Assembly: GCA_947457745.1 (NCBI GenBank)
Contig: CANGWT010000010.1
Coordinates: 1-20,418, forward strand
Source of the DNA: Burkholderiaceae bacterium
GTDB lineage: Bacteria; Pseudomonadota; Gammaproteobacteria; Burkholderiales; Burkholderiaceae
DNA: 20,418 nt
Reading direction: 5' to 3'
The notes beneath the pieces were generated by a model. That model saw nothing but the letters and a program-made list of their open reading frames with translations, did not search any database and was not told the DNA's origin. The position numbers and the translations under genes were made by a program. Within the stretch, counting starts at the first letter, position 1. Each line of letters opens with the position of its first letter. Below are positions 14,842 to 20,418 of this stretch, piece by piece.

Positions 14842-15396
14842 CTATTTTTTACTCGCCGTTTGATTAGTCGATTGCATGTTCTTTTCAACTGCGCTAGTGG
14901 CATTGTTAAGGTTAGTCTGAGCGACTTCCACTGCGTGCTGAACTGCCTTCTGACTAGTTTCAAATACATTGGCAGCTGAAGCGATCGCTTGTTTCATGAC
15001 ATTCACTGCGGCATCTGAGCCTGCCGGTGCATTCTTGGTCCAGTCCTCTACCAGAGCATTCATTTTTTTCTGACCCAATTGAAATTCTTTTTCAGCGGAC
15101 TTGGTAAAATTCGCTTGAGTCTCATGAGCTAATTCATAAAGATGGCGACTATAGGCCATCATTTTTTCAGCCATGGGCTGGACTGTCTCCGCCTGATGGG
15201 CAAGGAGTTGCTGAATATCTTTGACTTCAAGCGCTTTCTTTGCGCTACTCATACTTTCACCTAGGCTTTGCTTGGCGATATGCATATTGAGCTCAATTAA
15301 CTTCTCTATACTTTGTAGCGCTTGATTGGTTAACCCGCTTAAAGTTTCTAGATTAGCCTTTTGTGCTGCTGCTATTTGTTCGGGCGTTAATTTCAT
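14842..15396 (-). CDS. phaP: Phasin family protein (polyhydroxyalkanoate granule-associated)
   Basis: A 184-residue, mostly helical, Ala/Gln/Lys-rich protein with the typical phasin layout. An N-terminal amphipathic region (LTPEQIAAAQKANLETL) leads into a central segment with SSAKKALEVKDIQQLLAHQAE, the phasin_2 family pattern, and a low-complexity tail ending in Ser-Lys-Lys. There is no signal peptide and no membrane segment. Phasins coat polyhydroxybutyrate granules and control their size and number. AGGAAAGG stands before the ATG. It lies convergent to lpdA and shares its terminator; a phasin next to pyruvate dehydrogenase genes is a recurrent Burkholderiales arrangement that fits acetyl-CoA being the polymer precursor. 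The family is clear; the PhaP name is by similarity of type only. Confidence 0.9.
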   Translation of the reverse strand: MKLTPEQIAAAQKANLETLSGLTNQALQSIEKLIELNMHIAKQSLGESMSSAKKALEVKDIQQLLAHQAETVQPMAEKMMAYSRHLYELAHETQANFTKSAEKEFQLGQKKMNALVEDWTKNAPAGSDAAVNVMKQAIASAANVFETSQKAVQHAVEVAQTNLNNATSAVEKNMQSTNQTASKK

Positions 15397-15430
15397 ATCA
15401 ATACCTTTCCTGATGATTTCATGGCTTTGC

Positions 15431-15460
15431 TTACTATGAGCTATATCTGTGCAATGTCAA
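15431..15460 (-). promoter_or_regulatory. Putative sigma70 promoter of the phasin gene
   Basis: On the minus strand a perfect -35 box TTGACA (15460-15455) is followed by an 18-base spacer and a weak -10 box TAGTAA (15436-15431), about 35 bases before the phasin ATG. The -10 match is only partial, so confidence is modest. Nothing else convincing was seen in the 195-bp gap 15397-15591 apart from a 5-bp inverted repeat AGGCT/AGCCT near 15525-15543. Confidence 0.35.
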
Positions 15461-15591
15461 TTCATTTGGGCTACATTGACCAGTATTTTGTATTTATATT
15501 GCAGCGCCCCCAGGTTCTGTGCTGAGGCTGAAGAAATAAGCCTAAAATCATAGCTTAATTAACAAACCCTCACACTTTCAATAAGTTATCC

Positions 15592-16479
15592 ATGACATTG
15601 AAGCTTGACAGCCTGATTGCCCCTTTATTCGTATTGATTTGGAGCACTGGTTTTGTTATAGCGCGCTTGGCCATGCCTTATGTTGAGCCTGCCACTTTCT
15701 TATTTTGGCGTTTTTCAGGTGTATTAATGGCTATGGCATGCCTAAGTCTTGTCTGGAGGATAAGCTGGCCAAGATGGTCTCAATTCAAGCATATAGCGGT
15801 TGCTGGCATATTGCTTCAGTTCGGCTATTTACTGGGGGTTTGGTTTGCAGTCCGACTGGGTATGACCGCGGGCTTAGTAGCAATCATCGTAGGCTTGCAG
15901 CCCATCCTGACGGCTTGGTTCGCTGCTTGGGTATCTGAAAAAGTTACAGGACGTCAGTGGATCGGTTTGGGATTTGGATTTGCCGGGGTAGCTTTAGTTG
16001 TGGCGGAGAAAATCGGCTTTGCCCATATTCCTCTTGTGAGTTACGCATTGGCATTTGCCGCCTTACTTTCTATTACGTTTGGCACTCTCTATCAAAAGAA
16101 ATTCTGTCCAGTCTTTGACTTGCGGGCAGGCTCATCCATTCAGTTTGGTGTATCAACCATACTTTGCTTTATTTGTATGCATTACTTTGAGTCTGCAGTC
16201 ATGGTTTGGAATGCCTCTGTCATCGGGGCATTACTATGGGCGATTTTCCCGCTTTCGATAGGCTCGATTAGCTTGCTCTTCATGATGATTCGCAAGGGGG
16301 CTGCCACCAAGGTGACTAGTCTTTTGTATTTAACACCGCCCACCACTGCGGCGATGGCGTGGCTCTTATTTGATGAACCTTTTACCTTTATGATGGCAGG
16401 TGGTTTGTTGCTCACGATGACTGGAGTTGTTTTGGTTAATCGAGGTCAAACAAGTACTATTGCTACGATTGCAGAATAA
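15592..16479 (+). CDS. EamA-family (drug/metabolite transporter superfamily) inner-membrane transporter
   Basis: A 295-residue, very hydrophobic protein with about ten predicted membrane helices arranged as two repeated five-helix EamA units (about 6-140 and 148-285). Supporting signs are WSTGFVIARLAMPYVEP in helix 1, ATFLFWRF at the start of helix 2, VGLQPILTAWFAAW in helix 4, and YLTPPTTAAMAWLLFDEPFT in helix 9, the second-half counterpart. The family exports amino acids or metabolites, but the substrate cannot be inferred here. No Shine-Dalgarno is apparent before the ATG; the start is supported because the first helix begins a few residues later. It is followed after 70 bases by a peptidoglycan peptidase gene on the same strand, with no obvious functional link. 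Confidence 0.9.
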   Translation: MTLKLDSLIAPLFVLIWSTGFVIARLAMPYVEPATFLFWRFSGVLMAMACLSLVWRISWPRWSQFKHIAVAGILLQFGYLLGVWFAVRLGMTAGLVAIIVGLQPILTAWFAAWVSEKVTGRQWIGLGFGFAGVALVVAEKIGFAHIPLVSYALAFAALLSITFGTLYQKKFCPVFDLRAGSSIQFGVSTILCFICMHYFESAVMVWNASVIGALLWAIFPLSIGSISLLFMMIRKGAATKVTSLLYLTPPTTAAMAWLLFDEPFTFMMAGGLLLTMTGVVLVNRGQTSTIATIAE

Positions 16480-16549
16480 GTTTGCTCGTAGGGGAGTAAA
16501 TGGAAGCATTATCATTCCGTATGTTAAAAGTTTTGGAAGGCAATTTGGG

Positions 16550-17590
16550 ATGTATTTGAATCGTTTTTGGCTGGCCGCCCTAGTTTGCCTAATATCGCTT
16601 GGAGCGAGCACCTCCTCTCTAGTAATGGCGGCTAACTCAGATGCTCAAACTGCAAAGTCCACCAAAGCAGCAGCCAAGACGCCTGCAAAATCTGAGCCTA
16701 AGAAGGTAGCTAAATCTTCTAAAAAACCAAAAACTGTCAGGACTACTGTTACTCGTCCAGTCGAGTCTGCCGTCCCAGCAAGACCCTCATTTGCAACGGC
16801 ACTTGGTTTGCGTGGTCAACACGACGATTTGAGTTTGCAGTCCAGCGTAGCCATGGTTGTTAATCAAGATACCAAGGAAGTATATTTTGAAAAAAATTCT
16901 TCAGTGAGCTTACCGATTGCTTCGATCACTAAGTTGATGACGGCTATGGTAGTACTTGACTCCAAATTACCCCTAGATGAAACCATCGTTATTAATGCGG
17001 ATGACGTCAATATATATCGTACGTCCCGCCTTGCTGGAGGAACGACATTGACCAGAGAAGAGGCGCTGTTATTGGCGCTCATGTCCTCTGAGAATCGCGC
17101 AGCCTACACCCTTGGACGAAATTACCCGGGCGGTATTTCTGCATTTATTGACGCTATGAACCGAAAAGCAAAAGAGATAGGGATGACACATTCTCATTTT
17201 GCTGATCCTACTGGTCTCATGAGTGAAAACGTTGCGTCTGCAGAAGATCTCGCGCGTATGTTGAGTGTTGCCTATCAATATAAAATGATTCGCGAGTTTT
17301 CAACTTGGCCAGATTTGACTATGGTCATTGCCAAGCGACCACAGAAGTTCTTGAATACTAATCGCTTAGTACGTGCAGGTGATATGAATATCGGCTTACA
17401 AAAAACAGGATTTATTAACGCAGCAGGCAAGTGCTTGGTTATGCAGGCCCGTATTAACAACACACCCTTACTACTGGTTTTCTTGGACTCTGTTGGAACG
17501 CAATCGCGTTTTGCTGATGCAGTGAGAGTGCGCGATTGGTATGAGCGCATGCCAACGGGTGAACCTCAGGCAATTCGTCGCTTGATGTAA
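16550..17590 (+). CDS. pbpG: D-alanyl-D-alanine endopeptidase/carboxypeptidase, S11 family (PBP7-like)
   Basis: A 346-residue exported penicillin-binding peptidase that trims or cuts peptidoglycan cross-links. The start at 16550 was chosen over an in-frame start at 16427 because it follows GGAAGG, begins a clear signal peptide (hydrophobic 6-25, likely cleavage after VMA at about 27), and avoids overlap with the upstream transporter gene. Active-site motifs are complete: SxxK as S125-I-T-K128, SxN as S180-E-N182, and KTG at 285-287. A Lys/Ala/Pro-rich low-complexity linker (about 29-75) separates the signal peptide from the catalytic domain. There is no C-terminal amphipathic anchor region like that of DacA/DacC, which favours the PBP7 type. 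It converges with the IclR-type gene. Confidence 0.9.
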   Translation: MYLNRFWLAALVCLISLGASTSSLVMAANSDAQTAKSTKAAAKTPAKSEPKKVAKSSKKPKTVRTTVTRPVESAVPARPSFATALGLRGQHDDLSLQSSVAMVVNQDTKEVYFEKNSSVSLPIASITKLMTAMVVLDSKLPLDETIVINADDVNIYRTSRLAGGTTLTREEALLLALMSSENRAAYTLGRNYPGGISAFIDAMNRKAKEIGMTHSHFADPTGLMSENVASAEDLARMLSVAYQYKMIREFSTWPDLTMVIAKRPQKFLNTNRLVRAGDMNIGLQKTGFINAAGKCLVMQARINNTPLLLVFLDSVGTQSRFADAVRVRDWYERMPTGEPQAIRRLM

Positions 17591-17618
17591 GGGCTACATT
17601 CTTAAGAAAAATCAAAGC

Positions 17619-18437
17619 TTAAGGATGAGGGTCGCTGATCTTGGGTTTGTAACCCATTCCCTTAGAAATTTGTAGTGCGGTATCCTGTAAAAGCTTTAGC
17701 CAGTCCGCCTGAATACGATCGGTAGGCGAGCTCAATGAGAGCCCTGCTACCAACTTACCACTGTCATCATAAATTTCAGCTGCTACGCAACTGACACCTA
17801 ACTCTAGCTCCTCATTGTCGCGTGCATGTCCAAACTTGCGAACCTGGTTGAGTTCGGTATCTAGTTTTCCTAATTCAGTAATACTATTTCTGGTGTGGCC
17901 AGCTAAACCAGTCCGTGTAACATAAGCGCGAACTTGATTTGGGTCATCGCTCGCCAGAAATAGTTTGCCAACAGATGTCAGGTGTAGTGGTGCGCGACCA
18001 CCAATGGCGCGAACTACTTGCATCCCAGATCTTTCGCTATAAGCGCGGTCAATGTATACAATCTCATCGCCTTGGCGAACTGAAAGGTTGATGGTTTCAC
18101 CGGTGAGCTTGTGCAATGCCCGCATTGGTGCTTGTGCAGCCTCACGGACTGATAAACGGGCTTTGACGAGGTTGCCCAGCTCAAGTAACTTGAGTCCAAG
18201 GCGATATGTGCCACCATCGCCACGCTCCACCAAGCGGCAGGCTACCAAGTCATTGAGAATGCGGTGGGCTGTGGAGGGGTGTAAATGAGTTTCTTCAGCC
18301 AGGTTTTTAAGGCTGCTGGACTCTTCGTGGGATGCAAGGGCGTCGAGCAGGTTCATCATGCGCTCAACCACCTGAATCGCTGTTTTGCCAGCTTCACCTG
18401 GTGATTTTGTAACTTTTTCAGATTTAATTATTGCCAT
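17619..18437 (-). CDS. IclR-family transcriptional regulator
   Basis: A 272-residue regulator. An N-terminal winged helix-turn-helix (about 20-82) includes LKNLAEETHLHPSTAHRILN followed by TYRLGLKLLELG. It leads to the IclR effector-binding domain (about 95-262), with the hallmark stretches GRAPLHLTSVGKLFLA, DNEELELGVSCVAA and a hydrophobic LVAGLSLS strand. IclR proteins usually control aromatic, acetate or sugar-acid catabolic genes and often their own promoter. No catabolic genes are adjacent, so the effector and targets are unknown. No Shine-Dalgarno precedes the ATG, and the best promoter places transcription start at the ATG itself. It lies 78 bases downstream of pyrD on the same strand. 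Confidence 0.93.
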   Translation of the reverse strand: MAIIKSEKVTKSPGEAGKTAIQVVERMMNLLDALASHEESSSLKNLAEETHLHPSTAHRILNDLVACRLVERGDGGTYRLGLKLLELGNLVKARLSVREAAQAPMRALHKLTGETINLSVRQGDEIVYIDRAYSERSGMQVVRAIGGRAPLHLTSVGKLFLASDDPNQVRAYVTRTGLAGHTRNSITELGKLDTELNQVRKFGHARDNEELELGVSCVAAEIYDDSGKLVAGLSLSSPTDRIQADWLKLLQDTALQISKGMGYKPKISDPHP

Positions 18438-18443
18438 GCTTTC

Positions 18444-18474
18444 AATTGTAGCGATTTTTGCTCAAATTGCACAA
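18444..18474 (-). promoter_or_regulatory. Putative IclR-gene promoter with internal dyad (possible autoregulatory operator)
   Basis: On the minus strand, a -35-like TTGTGC (18474-18469), an 18-base spacer and a good -10 box TACAAT (18450-18445, five of six). Between and over these lies a dyad: AATTGTAGC (18444-18452) and GCTCAAATT (18460-18468), reverse complements at 7 of 9 positions with 7 bases between. Its position over the promoter would suit repression by the gene product, but this is inferred. The -10 box ends 7 bases before the ATG. Confidence 0.35.
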
Positions 18475-18515
18475 TATGAAATGCTGCTTGATACTAAAAA
18501 AGCGTTTATTGGAGC

Positions 18516-19550
18516 CTAATAACCCTTTATGGCAGCAGCGCACTCAGAAATTAATTTCGGACCACGATAGATCAAGCCGCTGTAAATTTGCACCAAGCTA
18601 GCACCAGCAGCGATCTTCTCCTGCGCATCTTTGCCAGACATAATGCCGCCAACGCCAACAATCGGAATGGCATCACCTAAATACCCCTTAAGAGTCCTAA
18701 GCACTTCTGTGGAGGCATGACGAACAGGTGCCCCAGAGAGGCCGCCAGCTTCTTGACCAAATTCAAGTCCCTGAACAGTATCCCGGGCAATCGTTGTATT
18801 GGTGGCGATGATTGCATCAATCTTAAATTCCACCAAGAGATCAGCGATAAGTTTGATATCGTTTTTCTCAAGGTCTGGTGCAATTTTTAAAAAGAGGGGT
18901 TTGCGTATGCCAAATCGGTCACTCAAGGCTTCACGTCCAATATGTAGTGATTGCAGCAAAGAGCGCAACATATCTTCACCTTGGAGAGCGCGTAAATTTT
19001 GTGTATTTGGCGATGAGATATTGACGGTGATATACGAGGCTACCTCATAGACTGCTTCCATGGCCGTGACGTAATCGCTTGCGGCATTCTCGATTGGGGT
19101 GCTCGCATTCTTGCCGATATTTAAGCCAACAATGCCACCATTTTGCCAATAAGTAGAATTGCGAACGCGCTTTACGCAAGCATCAACACCATCATTATTA
19201 AAGCCCATACGATTGATGATGGCCTGTGCTTGTGGCAAACGAAACATGCGAGGCTTGGGGTTGCCGGGTTGCGGTTTTGGGGTAACAGTGCCAATTTCTA
19301 AAAACCCAAAGCCTAAGGTCCCTAGCGCATCAATATGTTTGCCATCTTTATCGAGACCAGCAGCAAGACCAACTGGGTTTGGAAAGGTAATGCCGCACAA
19401 CTTGCGCGGATCTGGTGCTGGTTGATCGCTCAAGTGGCGCAATAAACCCCAGCGTTGCGCACGATCTAGATTGCTTAGGGTGATGTTGTGGGCTTGCTCT
19501 GGATCTAATGAAAAAAGCCAGGGGCGCAGAAGAGGGTAACTGTCAATCAT
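18516..19550 (-). CDS. pyrD: Dihydroorotate dehydrogenase (quinone), class 2
   Basis: A 344-residue membrane-associated flavoenzyme that oxidises dihydroorotate to orotate with a quinone acceptor, the fourth step of pyrimidine synthesis. The N-terminal helical extension (about 1-45, PLLRPWLFSLDPEQAH) marks the class 2 form that docks on the inner membrane. The barrel shows NPVGLAAGLDKDG, INRMGFNNDG, GLNIGKN, catalytic S180 in the N177-ISSPNT loop, LKIAPDL, IATNTT and VGGIMSG with the FMN phosphate-binding YSGLIYRGP. The length is typical. It starts 9 bases after the bpt stop with no clear Shine-Dalgarno, so translation is probably coupled in an aat-bpt-pyrD operon. Confidence 0.97.
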   Translation of the reverse strand: MIDSYPLLRPWLFSLDPEQAHNITLSNLDRAQRWGLLRHLSDQPAPDPRKLCGITFPNPVGLAAGLDKDGKHIDALGTLGFGFLEIGTVTPKPQPGNPKPRMFRLPQAQAIINRMGFNNDGVDACVKRVRNSTYWQNGGIVGLNIGKNASTPIENAASDYVTAMEAVYEVASYITVNISSPNTQNLRALQGEDMLRSLLQSLHIGREALSDRFGIRKPLFLKIAPDLEKNDIKLIADLLVEFKIDAIIATNTTIARDTVQGLEFGQEAGGLSGAPVRHASTEVLRTLKGYLGDAIPIVGVGGIMSGKDAQEKIAAGASLVQIYSGLIYRGPKLISECAAAIKGY

Positions 19551-19559
19551 GAATGGTTA

Positions 19560-20306
19560 TTATGACCCAATGATGGGTTGCCAGTGACCATCGATCAAGC
19601 CCTCAATAGGCTGAAACTTTGCCTTATAGGACATTTTTTCGCTCTGCTCAATGTAGTAACCAAGGTATAGATAGGGAAGATCCAACTCTAAAGTCTGCTG
19701 AATTTGCCACAAGATACTAAAGCTTCCATAGCTTGCAGAGACATTGCTGGTATCAAAGAAGGTATAAACCGAGGAGATTCCTTGATCTAGGATATCAATC
19801 ATGCTAACCATGCGCAGACGTCCTGGATGTGAATCGTGTGGACCATCGCGAAATTCAACAATTCTGGAGTTCACGCGGCTTTGCAATAAAAATTGCATAT
19901 ACTGGTCTTGATCGTCTTGATCTGAGTCCTCGCCAGCATGACGCTTATGTTGATAGTGTTGATAAAGTTGATAGTGCTCCTCCTGGTAGCCTAGATTGAG
20001 AACGCGAACATCTAGTCCAACATGTTTTTTCCAGGCGCGTTTTTGACTGCGGTTCGGTGAGAAATGCTTCACTGGAATACGTGTGGCAGTACAAGCATTA
20101 CATTCATCACAATATGGTCGATAAGTATATAAACCGCTGCGACGAAATCCTGCATTCACCAATTCACCATATAAATCTGCATGTATTAAATGTGAGGGAG
20201 TTGCTACTTGCGAGCGTGCAGTTTTTCCCGGTAAATAGCTACAGGAATAAGGTGCAGTTGCATAAAATTGCAATTCAGTGAGAGGAAGCTCTTTTAGTTG
20301 AGTCAT
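19560..20306 (-). CDS. bpt: Aspartate/glutamate leucyltransferase Bpt (arginyltransferase-like N-end rule enzyme)
   Basis: A 248-residue aminoacyl-tRNA-protein transferase of the Bpt/Ate family. Bpt adds leucine from Leu-tRNA to proteins with N-terminal aspartate or glutamate, marking them for ClpAP through ClpS. Signatures are YSCSYLPGKTARSQ with C22, the cysteine cluster C66-x2-C69-x2-C72 in YRPYCDECNACTATRIPV, the HYQLYQHYQHKRH segment matching the family LY-x2-Y-x3-RH pattern, SSVYTFFD, and the end GYYIEQSEKMSYKAKFQPIE. Eukaryotic ATE1 enzymes are reported to bind an Fe-S cluster through related cysteines, so C22/C66/C69/C72 may be a metal site here too. The ATG overlaps the aat stop (ATGA). 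A bacterial Bpt assignment is preferred over arginyl specificity because of the aat neighbour and taxon. Confidence 0.94.
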   Translation of the reverse strand: MTQLKELPLTELQFYATAPYSCSYLPGKTARSQVATPSHLIHADLYGELVNAGFRRSGLYTYRPYCDECNACTATRIPVKHFSPNRSQKRAWKKHVGLDVRVLNLGYQEEHYQLYQHYQHKRHAGEDSDQDDQDQYMQFLLQSRVNSRIVEFRDGPHDSHPGRLRMVSMIDILDQGISSVYTFFDTSNVSASYGSFSILWQIQQTLELDLPYLYLGYYIEQSEKMSYKAKFQPIEGLIDGHWQPIIGS

Positions 20307-20418
20307 AGCCGGTGACGAAGAATCTGTTTATTAAATTTCCAAGGAATCTCTATATTAGTTTGATTTAAAGCAACTTGCAGATGTGCTAAAAATTCATCGC
20401 GAGAAATTGCTGTAGCCC
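20303..20418 (-). CDS. aat: Leucyl/phenylalanyl-tRNA-protein transferase, 3' end only
   Basis: The last 37 codons of a gene entering from the right edge on the minus strand; the first complete codon is at 20416. The peptide begins ATAISRDEFLAHL, contains IPWKF and ends LRHRL. This matches the general R-x2-F-x3-L tail expected for Aat, and the 4-base ATGA overlap with bpt fits the known aat-bpt gene pair. Aat attaches leucine or phenylalanine to N-terminal lysine or arginine in the bacterial N-end rule. The call depends mostly on gene context because the catalytic part is outside the window. Confidence 0.7.
   Translation of the reverse strand, partial: ATAISRDEFLAHLQVALNQTNIEIPWKFNKQILRHRL

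Noticed and set aside
15476..15500. TTGACC...TATATT as a promoter for the EamA gene
   Set aside because: The spacer is only 13 bases, too short for a sigma70 promoter.
16427..16549. Longer form of the PBP7-like protein beginning inside the transporter gene
   Set aside because: The first 41 residues are not a signal peptide, whereas the ATG at 16550 follows GGAAGG and begins a standard signal peptide.
17601..17623. CTTAAG...CTTAAG inverted repeat between the peptidase and IclR genes as a shared terminator
   Set aside because: The stem is only six A/T-rich base pairs with an 11-base loop and no following T tract, so it is not a credible intrinsic terminator.
1..20418. Hidden defence system, prophage, insertion sequence, CRISPR array or RNA gene
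   Set aside because: The window is filled by recognisable housekeeping genes; no terminal inverted repeats, transposase, repeat-spacer pattern or tRNA-like cloverleaf was found by eye.

Overview
The window looks like a piece of core chromosome from a betaproteobacterium of the order Burkholderiales. A small-genome freshwater relative such as Polynucleobacter is the best guess. This is an inference from the moderate GC content, the gene orders (ntrB-ntrC-xth; two-component system plus folD divergent from aceE-aceF-lpdA, followed by a phasin gene; aat-bpt-pyrD), an E3 subunit carrying its own lipoyl domain, and a short E2 with a single lipoyl domain. No mobile elements, CRISPR arrays, tRNA or rRNA genes or phage genes were seen. 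Genes are tightly packed; the longest non-coding stretches are about 200 bp.

Layout. At 1-2416 on the plus strand lie the 3' end of ntrB, then ntrC and xth (exonuclease III), joined by short overlaps. At 2427-8716 on the minus strand, read in transcription order, lie a membrane sensor kinase, a FixJ-type response regulator, folD and prlC. At 8717-8918 there is a 202-bp divergent control region with a strong 29-bp dyad. At 8919-14732 on the plus strand lie aceE, aceF and lpdA, which encode the whole pyruvate dehydrogenase complex, closed by a clear terminator that should work in both directions. At 14842-15396 on the minus strand lies a phasin gene. At 15592-17590 on the plus strand lie an EamA-type exporter and a periplasmic D-Ala-D-Ala peptidase. 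At 17619-20418 on the minus strand lie, in transcription order, the 3' end of aat, then bpt, pyrD and an IclR-type regulator.

How the parts fit together. NtrB/NtrC controls nitrogen assimilation. The sensor kinase and regulator sit head to head with the pyruvate dehydrogenase operon and next to folD, so control of acetyl-CoA or one-carbon metabolism is a reasonable guess but unproven. The phasin links acetyl-CoA supply to polyhydroxybutyrate storage. aat and bpt together form the bacterial N-end rule tagging pair.

No wholly new multi-gene system is visible. The points most worth a second look are: NtrC with proline in place of threonine in the sigma54-contact loop (GAFPGA instead of GAFTGA); the 12-bp inverted repeat between the sensor kinase and aceE; and a dyad inside the likely promoter of the IclR-type gene, whose predicted transcription start falls on the start codon.
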